This document shows positions 62,701 to 64,000 of a stretch of DNA of 64,000 nucleotides, one piece after another (positions within the stretch are counted from its first letter, which is position 1; every line of letters begins with the position of its first letter). The stretch lies in the NCBI GenBank assembly GCA_016806645.1, contig JACSYO010001618.1:1632501-1696500 (forward strand). Reading direction: 5' to 3'. The position numbers and the translations under genes are program-made. Below the pieces are notes generated by a model. That model was not told the DNA's origin and did no database searches. It saw only the letters and a program-made list of their open reading frames with translations. Source of the DNA: Ophiodon elongatus. Taxonomy: Eukaryota; Chordata; Actinopteri; Perciformes; Hexagrammidae.

Positions 62701-64000
62701 GCAGTGAGCAGTGGTGCATACATTCAAGCAGATTAGTAGTTGATATTTGATATGAACTGTAGATTCTCCTTGAGACCTTTATCATATCACAGAAAATGAA
62801 GGTCCACTTACTGTACATTATCCAGAGCTTCCACCCACTTTTCACAGCATTTATAAACAAAAAATTAAAAATTAAGAGCATGAGATGAGGTCGAAAGCTC
62901 CGGAAAATGTCCAGAGAGTGGGTCTCGTCCAATCAGTCAACAGAAATCCCCAATTTTCTTTTTTGGGTGAAATGTAGATAAATAAAGTCAGCAGACTGGA
63001 CCATGAGACAGAGGTATCTACAAAACATCAACATTAATTTATGTAAGATGTCTGAATCCCTCATACACAGAGAGAAGAACAATACAGAAAAAAAGCCTTG
63101 AAGCTGAAGAGAATTTTGGAAGTTAGGGTCAGTGAAAATAGAGAAACAGAGAGCGAAAGACTGAAGGAAACTCCAGGTGGGAGTGCTCCATCAAGCAGCT
63201 TTTCCCCTACAATTAAGGATGACTTGCTTGGGGTAATTCTTCACACATTCATACACAAACAAACACTATCCACTGCAAGTAATTGGTGTCATGAAAACTA
63301 TCTGTCAGTCCACCAGAAGGTAATAGTGCTTTCTTGCACCTCAACTGTACACCTCACCCCATCAACTTCCTGCCCTCACCCCCGTCCGTAGGGGGCATTC
63401 AGTGCTGCACTTTTTGAGCATCCTCAATCTTTATACTGTCCTTAACCAATAACTCTTCATGGCACTCAATGAGAAAGGATAATAATACTGAAAAAGAAGC
63501 CTGCCTGCCTACTGGCAGAGAATTGTGAAACTTGAACACTGCATGTCAATGCCTAATACTCCCAGAAAAAAAAAAAAAACTCTAAAGCAGATGCAATTAA
63601 TTACATTTTGATTAAAGGTAACATGTTGCCGTTCAGGATCTCCCCTGCAGTATACCACTGGATTACAGTGTAAACTGCAGTATGCCTTTGGATTACAAAG
63701 CCTTTAAACAGAACATATAGCCACATGAGGTCTCCTTAAAGGCCACAGTAGAGCACAGCAGGTGAGCTGTGTAGAACATTGGGCAGGTGCAGGCAATGAA
63801 TGAAGCCGCATATTGCCAATCACATTAAAACTGCAAACATAGGTGCAATATGAGACTTGTGCACATTTTCTGTACCACATTTAACACCTTCAATACTGAT
63901 CAGACATAAATTAAAAAGGCTTTTTTTTTTTGGTAATTTAAAATTATAATAAAATAAAGTCTATTGGCCATAAACTCATAAACTCATCACCATTGCTATC
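59721..64000. other. Upstream noncoding segment to right edge
   Basis: Mostly AT-rich unique-looking DNA with a small CpG-richer patch at about 61400-61560, a pyrimidine-rich patch at 61800-61900 and a two-copy 30-bp repeat at 63645-63704. No gene is recognised. Confidence 0.5.
63645..63704. repeat. Two-copy tandem repeat of about 30 bp
   Basis: CTGCAGTATACCACTGGATT (63645) and CTGCAGTATGCCTTTGGATT (63675) start successive units, each followed by ACA and ending in TAAA. The second copy is slightly longer and may extend to about 63708. Confidence 0.8.

Overview
This window looks like vertebrate nuclear DNA from a teleost fish, probably a percomorph. The only genuine protein-coding gene I can support is on the minus strand: the 5' coding part of a plasma-membrane calcium pump (PMCA, P-type Ca2+-ATPase), best matched to atp2b2 (PMCA2). 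Four coding exons read right to left: 25787-25985 (start codon, residues 1-67), 4698-4898 (residues 67-134, first membrane segment), 946-1200 (residues 134-219, second membrane segment and start of the actuator domain) and 1-45 (residues 219-233, running off the left edge). All three introns are phase 1 with GT/AG ends, and the exon joins restore a continuous pump reading frame. The gene therefore continues left of position 1.

Region by region: 46-945 is intron 3, 1201-4697 intron 2, and 4899-25786 a 20.9 kb intron 1. About 26000-27130 is the immediate 5' flank or 5' UTR, with a long (CT)n tract on the sense strand and a CpG-dense, GC-box-containing patch that may hold the promoter. From 27.1 kb to the right edge (about 37 kb) I find no coding gene. 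It is 5' intron or intergenic DNA filled with microsatellites and old dispersed repeats.

Repeats dominate the rest. There are more than fifteen dinucleotide microsatellites (GT/CA, GA/CT, AT), a pentanucleotide array, and copies of several dispersed repeats that I recognise from memory as common in spiny-rayed fish. There is also an L2-like 3' tail, a tRNA-like SINE remnant, a fold-back pair of repeats at 15.7-16.1 kb, and a truncated non-LTR retrotransposon (57.07-57.73 kb) nested inside an older repeat and flanked by a long apparent target-site duplication.

I found no new multi-gene system, no CRISPR array, no phage or plasmid genes, and no convincing tRNA or small-RNA gene. The most interesting leads are regulatory or structural: UG- or CA-rich tracts close to the donors of all three complete exons, a perfect 14-bp hairpin in intron 2, the nested retroelement, the 15.7-16.1 kb inverted repeat, and unique-looking stretches that could be conserved noncoding elements. 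Repeat family assignments rest on recalled consensus sequences and need a repeat-library search.
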